Positions 8,526 through 16,144 of a DNA stretch of 35,726 nt are shown here, one piece after another; positions within the stretch are counted from its first letter, which is position 1, and every line of letters starts with the position of its first letter. Made by a program: the position numbers and the translations under genes. The stretch covers positions 1-35,726 of the forward strand of contig JAQYOA010000144.1 of the NCBI GenBank assembly GCA_028727605.1, written 5' to 3'. The notes below the pieces were generated by a model, which was not told the DNA's origin, searched no databases, and worked only from the letters and a program-made list of their open reading frames with translations. Origin of the DNA: Lachnospiraceae bacterium (GTDB taxonomy: Bacteria; Bacillota; Clostridia; Lachnospirales; Lachnospiraceae).

Positions 8526-9688
8526 TGTTTAAATATAACTGCTTAAATCCGATTGCAGGCGTAGGTCTTGCAAATTTTGATGATCAGTATGAGAAAACAG
8601 AAAATATTGACGACGCGGATGTGGTCCTGGTGAGAAGTGCCGCAATGCATGGCATGGAGCTTCCGGAGAAGTTGCTTGCAGTGGCAAGAGCCGGTGCCGG
8701 TGTCAACAATATTCCGCTGGAACTCTGTGCTGAGCACGGTATTGTCGTATTCAATACACCGGGTGCAAATGCCAACGGTGTAAAAGAGCTGGTTCTGGCA
8801 GGCATGCTGCTTGCTTCCCGCGATGTAGTAGGCGGCATTGAGTGGGTGGAAAGTCAGAGCGACAATGCAGATATTTCCAAGCAGACAGAAAAACAGAAAA
8901 AGAAATTCGCCGGATGCGAGATCAGCGGGAAGAAACTGGGTATCATCGGTCTTGGAGCAATCGGACAGCTGGTTGCAAATGCAGCGATTCATCTCGGCAT
9001 GCAGGTATACGGATATGATCCGTACATTTCTGTAGATGCAGCATGGAATCTTTCCAGATCGATCAAACACATTCAGGCCGTAGAAGATATTTACCGTGAG
9101 TGTGATTATATCACAATCCACGTTCCGCTTCTTGAGAGCACAAAGGGAATGATCGGCAAAGAGGCGATCGCCATGATGAAAGACGGTGTCGTACTGCTGA
9201 ACTTTGCCCGTGACATTCTGGTGGATGAGGATGCACTGATTGATGCGTTAAAGGCAGGAAAGGTAAAGAAATACGTAACCGATTTCCCGAATCCGAAAGT
9301 AGCCGGTCAGGAAGGTACGATTGTGACACCGCATCTGGGAGCTTCCACGGAGGAGTCAGAGGATAACTGTGCGATCATGGCGGTGAAGGAGCTTCGCGAT
9401 TTCGTTGAAAACGGAAACATCAAGAATTCCGTAAACTTCCCGAATTGCGATATGGGTATGTGCCAGGCAGAAGGCCGTGTTTCCATCTGCCACAGAAATA
9501 TTCCGAACATGCTGAGCCAGTTTACAAAAGTAGTCGGTGATGCAGGCGTTAATATCAGTGATATGGTAAACAAAGGAAAAGAAAGCTATGCATATACCAT
9601 GATGGATCTGGAGAGCCCGGCAACAGAGGATATGGTAAAGGCTCTGGAGGCTGTGGACGGTGTATTGAAAGTCCGTATCGTAAAATAA
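8525..9688 (+). CDS. serA: D-3-phosphoglycerate dehydrogenase (short form with ACT domain)
   Basis: 387 residues: a substrate and NAD-binding 2-hydroxyacid dehydrogenase core and a C-terminal ACT domain from about residue 315 (VSICHRNIPNMLSQFTKVVGDAG). G142-L-G-A-I-G147 is the Rossmann fingerprint. R229 (NFARD) and H270 (TPHLGAST) match the catalytic Arg and His. The usual FxxEP stretch that carries the catalytic Glu reads TDFPNPK at residues 252-258, with no Glu. The first step of serine synthesis is still the best call because serC overlaps it. The ACT domain suggests feedback by serine. It ends before a strong bidirectional terminator. Confidence 0.93.
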   Translation: MFKYNCLNPIAGVGLANFDDQYEKTENIDDADVVLVRSAAMHGMELPEKLLAVARAGAGVNNIPLELCAEHGIVVFNTPGANANGVKELVLAGMLLASRDVVGGIEWVESQSDNADISKQTEKQKKKFAGCEISGKKLGIIGLGAIGQLVANAAIHLGMQVYGYDPYISVDAAWNLSRSIKHIQAVEDIYRECDYITIHVPLLESTKGMIGKEAIAMMKDGVVLLNFARDILVDEDALIDALKAGKVKKYVTDFPNPKVAGQEGTIVTPHLGASTEESEDNCAIMAVKELRDFVENGNIKNSVNFPNCDMGMCQAEGRVSICHRNIPNMLSQFTKVVGDAGVNISDMVNKGKESYAYTMMDLESPATEDMVKALEAVDGVLKVRIVK

Positions 9689-9730
9689 AAGCTGTGAAAC
9701 AGAGAGATTCTGAAATAGAAAAAGCGTGAA

Positions 9731-9769
9731 ACAAAAAACTTGCTGCAGGAAACGCAGCAAGTTTTTTGT
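9731..9769. terminator. Bidirectional terminator between serA and the RNA methyltransferase
   Basis: Perfect 16-bp inverted repeat (9731-9746 with 9754-9769) with GC core CTTGCTGC/GCAGCAAG. The outer part is an A-run on one side and a T-run on the other, so it works for both converging transcripts. Confidence 0.9.
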
Positions 9770-9795
9770 TGCCCTTTTGCGGGATTTAGTTCAAT

Positions 9796-10623
9796 TCAGC
9801 GTTTTCCCAGCTGATAAAAGGCTACGGCACTGGCGGCAGCCACATTCAGAGAATCGACGCCGTGAGCCATCGGAATCCGTACAGTGTAGTCACAGTTTGC
9901 GATGGTGTCGGCGGCAAGACCGTCGCCTTCCGATCCGAGAATCACGGCAAGTTTTTCGTGAGACAGAAGCTGCGGATCGTCGATGGAAAGGGAATCTTCC
10001 TTTAGTGCCATGGCAGCTGTGTGAAAGCCGAGACGTGAGAGGAGGGTCAGACCCCCATCCGGCCACTCCCCGGGTGTATTTCCGAGAAAGGTCCATGGAA
10101 TCTGGAAGACGGTTCCCATGCTGACCCGGATCGAACGCCGGTACAGCGGATTGCTGCAGTCATAGGTTAACAGGACAGCATCCATAGAAAGCGCTGCTGC
10201 GGAGCGGAAAATGGCGCCCACATTGGTGGGATTCATGATATTTTCCAGAACCGCAATTCGTCTGGCACCGCGGCAGATTTCTTCCGGTGAGGGAAGAGGC
10301 CGCCGGCGCATGGCGCAGAGGACACCTCGCGTCAATGCAAAGCCGGTCAATTTGGTCAGCACATCAAAATCGGAAGTGTAGACCGGGATATCACCGCACC
10401 GGGCAATAATTTCACGTGCCTCTCCTTCGATATGCCTACGTTCCAGCAGCAGGGAAACGGGAGTATATCCGGCATCAAGCGCCCGTTCCACAACTTTGGG
10501 GCTTTCTGCGATAAACATGCCGTTTTCCGGATCCTGACGGTTCAGCAGCTGATTTTCGGTGAGACGGGCATAAACATCCAGCTCCGGAGCTTGAAAATCT
10601 GTGATTTCGATAATCCTTGGCAT
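9796..10623 (-). CDS. SpoU/TrmH-family RNA 2'-O-methyltransferase
   Basis: 275 residues with an N-terminal substrate-binding domain (about residues 1-95, with FIAESPKVVERALDAG) and a C-terminal SPOUT domain. The three SpoU motifs are clear: NPTNVGAIFRSA, AVILGSEGDGL and IPMAHGVDSLNVAAASAVAF. Proteins with this layout 2'-O-methylate the ribose of rRNA or tRNA using SAM; whether the target is 23S rRNA (RlmB-like) or tRNA is not decided here. ATG 10623 is preferred over GTG 10632 because GGGAG sits 8 nt before the ATG and overlaps the GTG. It starts 14 nt downstream of cysS, so the two are one operon; cysS-trmH/rlmB pairing is common in Firmicutes. Confidence 0.92.
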   Translation of the reverse strand: MPRIIEITDFQAPELDVYARLTENQLLNRQDPENGMFIAESPKVVERALDAGYTPVSLLLERRHIEGEAREIIARCGDIPVYTSDFDVLTKLTGFALTRGVLCAMRRRPLPSPEEICRGARRIAVLENIMNPTNVGAIFRSAAALSMDAVLLTYDCSNPLYRRSIRVSMGTVFQIPWTFLGNTPGEWPDGGLTLLSRLGFHTAAMALKEDSLSIDDPQLLSHEKLAVILGSEGDGLAADTIANCDYTVRIPMAHGVDSLNVAAASAVAFYQLGKR

Positions 10624-10637
10624 ACGATGCACTCCCG

Positions 10638-12086
10638 TCAGATTCGTTTCCAGATGGCACCGCCGCGGACATCGGTCACTTCAACTCCCTGATTTTTCAG
10701 TTCTTCACGGATGCGGTCAGCTTCCGCGAAATTTTTCTCCTTCTTTGCCTTTGCACGGGCAAGCACCATGGCATCGATGGCGGGATCACCCTCTCCGGTA
10801 ATGGTAAAGCCGTCGGAAGCTGAAGCAGCAGAAGCCTTTTTGTTCTCCTCCCGCTTTGCGGCAGCATGAGAGAGAAGGGAAAGTCCAAGCACCTTGTCAA
10901 AGTCATCCAGAAGTGCAAGCTTGGCGCCATCGGAAATTTTTGCTTTGAGTACATCGTAAAGGGTTGTAATCGCAAGAGAGGTATTCAGGTCATTGTCAAG
11001 AGAAGAGCGGAATTTCTCTTTGAGTCCCTTTACAATCTCCTCATCTGCCTGCTCCTCACCCGGATTCAAAGCGGCGATCCGTGCGATCAGTTTGTCGTAA
11101 GCGATTTTTGCGTTGTCCAGATTCTCCCAGGTGAATACCAGAGCCTTGCGGTAATGGGACTGCAGGCAGAAGAAACGGTAAACCAGAGGATCATATCCTT
11201 TTTCTTCCAGGAGTGACACGGTCAAAAATTCACCCTTGGATTTGGACATTTTTCCGTCAGAAGTATTCAGGTGGTGTACATGGAACCACTGCGGGCACCA
11301 GGCATGACCGAGATAGCTTTCGGACTGGGCAATCTCATTTGTGTGGTGAGGAAATGCATTGTCAATTCCGCCGCAGTGGAGATCCAGATATTCGCCGTTG
11401 TATTTCATGGAAATACCGGAGCATTCAATGTGCCATCCGGGATAGCCGACGCCCCAGGGAGAATCCCACTTCAGTGCCTGATTTTCAAATTTGGATTTGG
11501 TAAACCAGAGAACAAAGTCATTTTTATTGCGTTTGTTGGTATCTTCCTCGACGCCTTCCCGGACACCAACGGCCAGATCTTCCTCATCGTGATCGTTAAA
11601 TACGTAGTAACGATCCAGTTTGCTGGTATCAAAATAAACATTTCCACCGGCAAAGTATGCGTATCCGGTATCTTCCAGCTTCTTTACAATGTTGATGTAT
11701 TCATCAATGCATCCGGTGGCAGGCTGAACCACATCAGGACGTTTGATATTCAGCTTGCGGCAGTCCTCGAAAAATGCATCTGTATAGAACTGGGCAATTT
11801 CCATGACGGTTTTGTGTTCGCGCTTTGCGCCTTTTAACATTTTGTCCTCTCCGGTATCGGCATCGGAGCTTAAGTGTCCCACGTCGGTAATGTTCATGAC
11901 GCGGTTTACATCATAGCCTTCGTAGCGGAAGGTTTTTTCCAGGACATCTTCCATAATATAAGAACGGAGATTTCCGATATGGGCGAAATGGTACACAGTA
12001 GGTCCGCAGGTGTACATTTCCACATGCCCGGGAGTATGGGTGGTAAACTCAGCTTTTTTGTGAGTTGCGGAATTATAGAGATACAT
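10638..12086 (-). CDS. cysS: Cysteinyl-tRNA synthetase
   Basis: 482 residues. It charges tRNA-Cys. The N-terminus MYLYNSATHKK leads to the zinc Cys in YTCGPTVYHFAHIGNLRSY, which contains the HIGH-type signature (HIGN). The KMSKS loop appears as DGKMSKSKGEF. A C-terminal anticodon-binding region ends with GAIWKRI. ATG 12086 is chosen over the in-frame ATG 12095 because the ribosome site AAAGGA lies 8 nt before 12086 and abuts 12095. The frame is open further upstream, but that stretch is T-box leader. An insertion of about 25 residues rich in Ala/Lys/Glu (around HAAAKREENKKASAAS) lies near the C-terminus. Expression is expected to rise when tRNA-Cys is uncharged. Confidence 0.97.
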   Translation of the reverse strand: MYLYNSATHKKAEFTTHTPGHVEMYTCGPTVYHFAHIGNLRSYIMEDVLEKTFRYEGYDVNRVMNITDVGHLSSDADTGEDKMLKGAKREHKTVMEIAQFYTDAFFEDCRKLNIKRPDVVQPATGCIDEYINIVKKLEDTGYAYFAGGNVYFDTSKLDRYYVFNDHDEEDLAVGVREGVEEDTNKRNKNDFVLWFTKSKFENQALKWDSPWGVGYPGWHIECSGISMKYNGEYLDLHCGGIDNAFPHHTNEIAQSESYLGHAWCPQWFHVHHLNTSDGKMSKSKGEFLTVSLLEEKGYDPLVYRFFCLQSHYRKALVFTWENLDNAKIAYDKLIARIAALNPGEEQADEEIVKGLKEKFRSSLDNDLNTSLAITTLYDVLKAKISDGAKLALLDDFDKVLGLSLLSHAAAKREENKKASAASASDGFTITGEGDPAIDAMVLARAKAKKEKNFAEADRIREELKNQGVEVTDVRGGAIWKRI

Positions 12087-12151
12087 AAACAACATCCTTT
12101 CTGTTTGAGGTATTAAAAAATGGAAATCAAGGCAGGAGTGAAAGAGAATGT

Positions 12152-12433
12152 AAAAAAGCCTCTTATATCCGTACAGATATAAGAGGCACAAAATGCGCGG
12201 TTCCACTCTCATGATTTTACTTATGCCGGCAATAGAAACCGGACAGCCCGATATCGGCGGCTTATGCCGGGGATCATTACATCCCGCGCTCCCGAATGCA
12301 CTTCACAGTTTCTGCTGCAGACACGCTTCCAGCCTGTGACGTGTCCTCTCTGAACAACAGAGAAGTTCTGCTACTCTTTTCGTTCTATGCGCATAGGTCC
12401 GTTATTTAAAACAAGTCATACCGGATGACTTCT
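12152..12433 (-). promoter_or_regulatory. T-box leader of cysS (Cys specifier)
   Basis: On the minus strand the T-box core AGAGTGGAACCGCG lies at 12209-12196. It is followed by an intrinsic terminator with a 12-bp stem (12187-12176 with 12169-12158, GCCTCTTATATC/GATATAAGAGGC) and a T-run at 12157-12152. Upstream sequence fits Stem I, and TGC at 12300-12298 (context GTGAAGTGCATTC) is a plausible specifier for tRNA-Cys. The stretch 12087-12561 has no gene; it holds this leader, its promoter and the start region of the divergent methyltransferase. Confidence 0.93.
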
Positions 12434-12439
12434 GTTTGT

Positions 12440-12468
12440 ATCTTAGCAGGAAAAAGAAGGTGTGTCAA
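12440..12468 (-). promoter_or_regulatory. Promoter of the cysS T-box transcript
   Basis: Minus strand: TTGACA (12468-12463), 17 nt, TAAGAT (12445-12440). The transcript would start near 12433, giving a leader of about 350 nt before ATG 12086. Confidence 0.75.
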
Positions 12469-12561
12469 GTTCGGAGATTTCGAATTCTACAGGTAGGCAG
12501 AAGGAAAAAATGAGTGTATAATGGACATGATTTCAAAAGAAGAACGGGGGGTTGAAAAGAG

Positions 12562-13320
12562 ATGAGTTATCAGGAGATCAATTCCAGGGTGATCGATTCC
12601 TGGTGCAGTGACGGCTGGGAATGGGGAAAACCGATCAGCCATGAGATATATCAAAAAGCACAGGAGGGAAGCTGGGGTGTCTATCTGACACCGACAAAAA
12701 CAGTTCCAAAGGAATGGTTTGGTGATTTGAGAGGAAAAAAGGTGCTGGGGCTTGCCAGCGGAGGCGGTCAGCAGATTCCGGTGTTTACTGCACTGGGGGC
12801 TGTCTGTACGGTGCTGGACTATTCTGAGTGTCAGTGTGAGAGTGAGCGCCTTGTGGCGGAAAGAGAGGGCTACCAGGTAGAAATTATCCGGGGGGATATG
12901 ACAAAACCGCTTCCGTTTGAGGAGGAAAGCTTTGACCTTATTTTTCATCCGGTTTCCAATTGCTATGTGGAAGAGGTAAAACCGATTTTCGCAGAGTGCT
13001 TTCGTATTTTAAAAAAGGGCGGAATTCTGCTCTGCGGGCTGGACAACGGAATCAATTATATTTTTGATGAGGAAACGGAATCCGTGGTTACGCATCATTT
13101 GCCCTATAATCCGCTTCGGGATCCCGAGCTCTATGAGGAATGTATGCAAAAAGATTATGGAATCCAGTTTTCCCATACATTCGAGGAGCAGGTGGGAGGC
13201 CAGCTGGAAGCAGGCTTTACCCTGACGCATCTCTACGAAGATACCAATGGAGAGGGAAATCTCCACGAGCACGGGATACCGACCTTTCTGGCAACCCGTG
13301 CAGTAAAGCCGGAAAAATGA
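12562..13320 (+). CDS. Class I SAM-dependent methyltransferase, substrate unknown
   Basis: 252 residues. KKVLGLASGGGQQIPVFTALGA (about residues 55-77, interrupted here only by name) is the glycine-rich SAM motif I. LDYSECQCESE is the acidic motif after strand 2, DLIFHPVSNCYVEEV is the motif IV region, and FRILKKGGILLCGLDNG is the typical post-motif. It resembles the ubiE/arsM-like small-molecule methyltransferases, but nothing identifies a substrate. ATG 12562 has GGGGGG about 12 nt upstream, a loose ribosome site. A TATAAT at 12517-12522 may be its -10, without a good -35. M42 peptidase follows after 28 nt, so it is probably the first gene of a four-gene run. Confidence 0.85.
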   Translation: MSYQEINSRVIDSWCSDGWEWGKPISHEIYQKAQEGSWGVYLTPTKTVPKEWFGDLRGKKVLGLASGGGQQIPVFTALGAVCTVLDYSECQCESERLVAEREGYQVEIIRGDMTKPLPFEEESFDLIFHPVSNCYVEEVKPIFAECFRILKKGGILLCGLDNGINYIFDEETESVVTHHLPYNPLRDPELYEECMQKDYGIQFSHTFEEQVGGQLEAGFTLTHLYEDTNGEGNLHEHGIPTFLATRAVKPEK

Positions 13321-13348
13321 CGAAAGAAAAAGAGAGGAGAATCATTTT

Positions 13349-14362
13349 ATGAATGAAGTGTTTTTGAATCAGCTGCTTAGCTGCATTTCCGTATCCGGAT
13401 GTGAGGAAATGGTACAGCAGGCGGTGGAAGAGGAAATGAAAGAATACGCAGACGAGATCCGCTCCGATGAGATGGAAAATCGGATCTGTGTGCTTAATCC
13501 AAAGAGTCAGGAAAAAATTCTGCTGTGTGCTCATGCGGATGAAATCGGCCTTTTGATCACCAACGTAAAAGCAGACGGAACGCTGCAGTTTACATCCAGA
13601 GGCGGGATTGTTGTAGGCAGCTACCCGGGACAGCAGGTAAAGATCAAAACGGAAAAGGGCATTATCTACGGAGTGGTGGAAGCATACCGGAAAATCTATG
13701 AAAACAAGGAATTAAAGACAAAAGACCTGGTGATCGACATCGGAGCGAAAGACAAAGAGGATGCGCTTACTATGGTAAAGCCGGGGGATCCGGTGGTTCT
13801 GGATACACAGATCCGCAAAATGGCAAACGGTAAATTCACTGCCCGTGCGCTGGATGACCGAATCGGTGTCTTCATTATTATGGAAGCTTTAAAAAGAGCA
13901 AAGGAAAAAGGCTGCCGGGCGGGAGTTTACGCTGCTTCCACTGTTGCGGAAGAAACGCTCTCATCCGGTGCATACTGGGTGAGCTCAAGAGTCAAACCGA
14001 CGCTTGCAGTTGTGGTAGATGTTACTTTTGCCACAGATTGCATGGGAGAAAATACTGCAGACACCGGTGAAGTTGTTCTTGGCGGAGGCCCGGTACTGTG
14101 CAACGCGCCCGGAATCCAGAAACTGCTGAACAAAAAGATGGAGCAGAGCGCTGCCAAAGCAGGTATCAAAGTGCAGATCGAAGCGGCGAGAGGAGAGACC
14201 TGGACAGACGGTGACCGGATTCATTTGTCAAACGATGGGGTACCGATTGTGCTGGTATCCATTCCGCTCCGTTATATGCACATGCCCTGTGAAGTGGCAG
14301 ATGAAAAAGATGTGGAAGACTGCATTGAATTAATTGCACAGTTCCTTACAGACTATTGCTGA
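13349..14362 (+). CDS. M42-family metallo-aminopeptidase (glutamyl aminopeptidase/FrvX type)
   Basis: 337 residues, near the usual size for M42. Metal and catalytic residues can be placed: H62 and D64 in CAHADEIG, D169-D170 in ARALDDRIGVF, E201-E202 in STVAEETLSSGAYW (the usual form is QEEVGLRGA) and the Asp in VVVDVTFATD. The PDZ-like insert domain lies between about residues 65 and 160. The enzyme forms tetrahedral 12-mers in known relatives and trims small peptides in the cytosol. AGAGGAG precedes ATG 13349. A role in using peptides brought in by the Opp system 2 kb downstream is plausible but not shown. Confidence 0.92.
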   Translation: MNEVFLNQLLSCISVSGCEEMVQQAVEEEMKEYADEIRSDEMENRICVLNPKSQEKILLCAHADEIGLLITNVKADGTLQFTSRGGIVVGSYPGQQVKIKTEKGIIYGVVEAYRKIYENKELKTKDLVIDIGAKDKEDALTMVKPGDPVVLDTQIRKMANGKFTARALDDRIGVFIIMEALKRAKEKGCRAGVYAASTVAEETLSSGAYWVSSRVKPTLAVVVDVTFATDCMGENTADTGEVVLGGGPVLCNAPGIQKLLNKKMEQSAAKAGIKVQIEAARGETWTDGDRIHLSNDGVPIVLVSIPLRYMHMPCEVADEKDVEDCIELIAQFLTDYC

Positions 14363-14397
14363 TAAAGGAGTCATCCTTTTGTGCGGGGAGAAAGCCA

Positions 14398-14562
14398 ATG
14401 AGTGTGAAAAAATGGAAAAAAAGAATCCGGTTGTTCAGCTGTCTTAAGAGAAACAGGAAGAAACTGAAAAATATTATTCATCTCCTTAGCGAAATAGCGG
14501 GAAAAAAACAGAAATGGAAAAAGAGAGTCAATAAAATCACAGGAAGAGGAAAACGGAGGTAG
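14398..14562 (+). CDS. Small, very basic protein of unknown function
   Basis: 54 codons from ATG 14398, with GGGGAG 7 nt upstream. The stop TAG overlaps the region of the DUF1015 ribosome site (GGAGG), a spacing typical of a real operon gene. The product has 15 Lys and 8 Arg and only one Glu, giving a net charge near +22, with aromatic or hydrophobic residues spaced among them (VKKWKKRIRLFSCLKR at the start, KWKKRVNKITGRGKRR at the end). It has no signal peptide and no domain I recognise. It could be an RNA/DNA-binding peptide or a chance frame in an A-rich gap. The frame is open further upstream to 14356, but only 14398 has a ribosome site. Confidence 0.45.
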   Translation: MSVKKWKKRIRLFSCLKRNRKKLKNIIHLLSEIAGKKQKWKKRVNKITGRGKRR

Positions 14563-14568
14563 ATAACC

Positions 14569-15804
14569 ATGGTTCAGATACGTCCTTTTGCGGCATTGCG
14601 CCCGAAAAAAGGAAAGGCAGATAAAATAGCGGCTTTGCCTTACGATGTATACAGCAGAAAAGAAGCGGCAGAGAAAGTAAAGGGTGATGAGGATACGTTT
14701 CTTCGCATTGATCGTCCGGAGACTCAGTTTTCACCGGATACGGATATGTATGCACCTTTCGTTTATGAAAAAGCCGACGAACTGCTGAAAAAAATGGAAG
14801 AAGAGGGGGATCTGATCCAGGAGGCTTCTCCCTGCTATTATCTGTATGAACTGACTATGAACGGACGCAGCCAGACGGGGCTGGCGGCCTGCTATTCGGT
14901 GGAGGAATACCGCAGGGGAATCGTCAGAAAGCATGAGAATACCAGAAAAGAAAAAGAGCAGGATCGGATTTGTCACATTGATGCCTGCAGTGCCCAGACG
15001 GGACCGGTCTTTCTGACCTATCGGCCAGACAAAGAGATCAAACAGGTGATTGACAGAGAAAAAGAAAAAGAGCCGGTCTATGATTTTACTGCTGAGGATG
15101 GAGTGCGTCACCGCCTCTTTGTTATTTCCGATCCGGAGACGACGGAAAGGCTGACCGGACTGTTCGAGAAAGTGGAACGTCTTTACATAGCGGACGGACA
15201 TCACAGAGCTGCTGCCGCGGCTGCGGTTTCCGATCTTCGCCGCCGCGCTCATCCGGAAAGTACCGGAGAAGAAGAATTTATGAGCGTTCTTTCCGTGATC
15301 TTTTCGGAAGATGAACTGAAGATTCTGCCTTATCATCGGGTTCTTAAGGATCTGGGAGGAAGAACGCCCGAACAGCTGCTGGAGGTTCTGACGGATGTCT
15401 TTACGATCGGGCAGGCACCGGTTTCTCCCTATGAGCCGACCAAAAAAGGAGAGATGGGGCTGTATCTTGACGGAACCTGGTATCGGCTGCAGGTAAAGCA
15501 GGAACACTGTTTGCAGGATCCGATCGGAAGTCTGGATGTGGCTTATTTGCAGAGAGAAGTCCTTGCACCTGTCTTTGGTATTGAGGATCCGAGAACAGAC
15601 GGACGAATTGACTTTGTAGGGGGAATTCGCGGGCTAAAAGAACTGGAAAGAAGATGCAGCAGTGACTGTAAGGCGGCTTTCGCTATGTATCCTACCTCGA
15701 TGGAGGAGCTGCTTGATGCAGCAGATGCAAACCTTCTGATGCCGCCAAAATCCACCTGGTTTGAGCCGAAGCTGCGAAGCGGCCTTTTGATTCACAAAAT
15801 CTGA
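14569..15804 (+). CDS. DUF1015 family protein
   Basis: 411 residues, the usual DUF1015 length. It begins IRPFAALRPKKGKADKIAAL followed by PYDVYS, the family's N-terminal signature. A motif LYIADGHHRAAAAAAV lies at about residues 205-220, and the C-terminus has DFVGG and AFAMYPTSMEELLDAAD, then MPPKSTWFEPKLRSGL. The biochemical role is not established as far as I know. The DGHHR motif is reminiscent of the ParB/sulfiredoxin-fold serine kinases (SerK, SbnI), and my recollection is that DUF1015 genes often lie near serine genes; both points are inference. GGAGG is 8 nt before ATG 14569. No clear terminator follows. Confidence 0.9.
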   Translation: MVQIRPFAALRPKKGKADKIAALPYDVYSRKEAAEKVKGDEDTFLRIDRPETQFSPDTDMYAPFVYEKADELLKKMEEEGDLIQEASPCYYLYELTMNGRSQTGLAACYSVEEYRRGIVRKHENTRKEKEQDRICHIDACSAQTGPVFLTYRPDKEIKQVIDREKEKEPVYDFTAEDGVRHRLFVISDPETTERLTGLFEKVERLYIADGHHRAAAAAAVSDLRRRAHPESTGEEEFMSVLSVIFSEDELKILPYHRVLKDLGGRTPEQLLEVLTDVFTIGQAPVSPYEPTKKGEMGLYLDGTWYRLQVKQEHCLQDPIGSLDVAYLQREVLAPVFGIEDPRTDGRIDFVGGIRGLKELERRCSSDCKAAFAMYPTSMEELLDAADANLLMPPKSTWFEPKLRSGLLIHKI

Positions 15805-15852
15805 ACGGATCTTCTTCCAGAAAGCGGCAATGCGAAACAAGTACAAAATCTA

Positions 15853-15882
15853 TTGACAAATTGTAAAGGGTCTGTTTATAAT
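15853..15882 (+). promoter_or_regulatory. Promoter of the peptide transporter operon
   Basis: TTGACA (15853-15858), 18 nt, TATAAT (15877-15882): both boxes are perfect consensus. Predicted start near 15889. Confidence 0.85.
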
Positions 15883-15888
15883 AATTAA

Positions 15889-16144
15889 AGTTGTACGTGA
15901 GTGAAGAACAGTTGTATTGCGACGGGAGGTACAGAAGAATTTCGATTCTTGGTATCTCCTGATGTCTTATACAGCAAAATTTAATCGGGTAAAGTGACAC
16001 AACGGTAATCTGATGGCTTTGTGATTTGATACAACGCTGCTGATGCAAAAGATGTTTTTGCTGTATAGAAGGAGGAAAAAGGGTACAGACTGTAGAAAGC
16101 TTAAGTATGACGCGATTCTTTAGAAAGGGAGGTAAAGAGAAGCT
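15889..16144 (+). promoter_or_regulatory. Long 5' leader of the peptide transporter operon
   Basis: About 256 nt without a substantial gene. A strong hairpin lies near 15923-15959: GGAGGTAC..GGTATCTCC outside a perfect AAGAAT/ATTCTT stem closed by a TTCG loop. Two mini-frames are present: 26 codons at 16043-16123, and 13 codons at 16107-16148 whose stop TGA overlaps the ATG of the binding-protein gene (ATGA). No terminator T-run and no riboswitch class that I recognise. Confidence 0.5.

Noticed and set aside
10036-10056. Second GGGTC/GACCC palindrome, in the RNA methyltransferase gene
   Set aside because: It is shorter, lacks the TTAAT flanks of the element at 25422 and is explained by coding sequence, so it is not counted as another copy.
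12487-12948. Minus-strand 153-codon frame overlapping the methyltransferase start
   Set aside because: It overlaps the motif I region of the methyltransferase and crosses the divergent promoter region; no domain seen.
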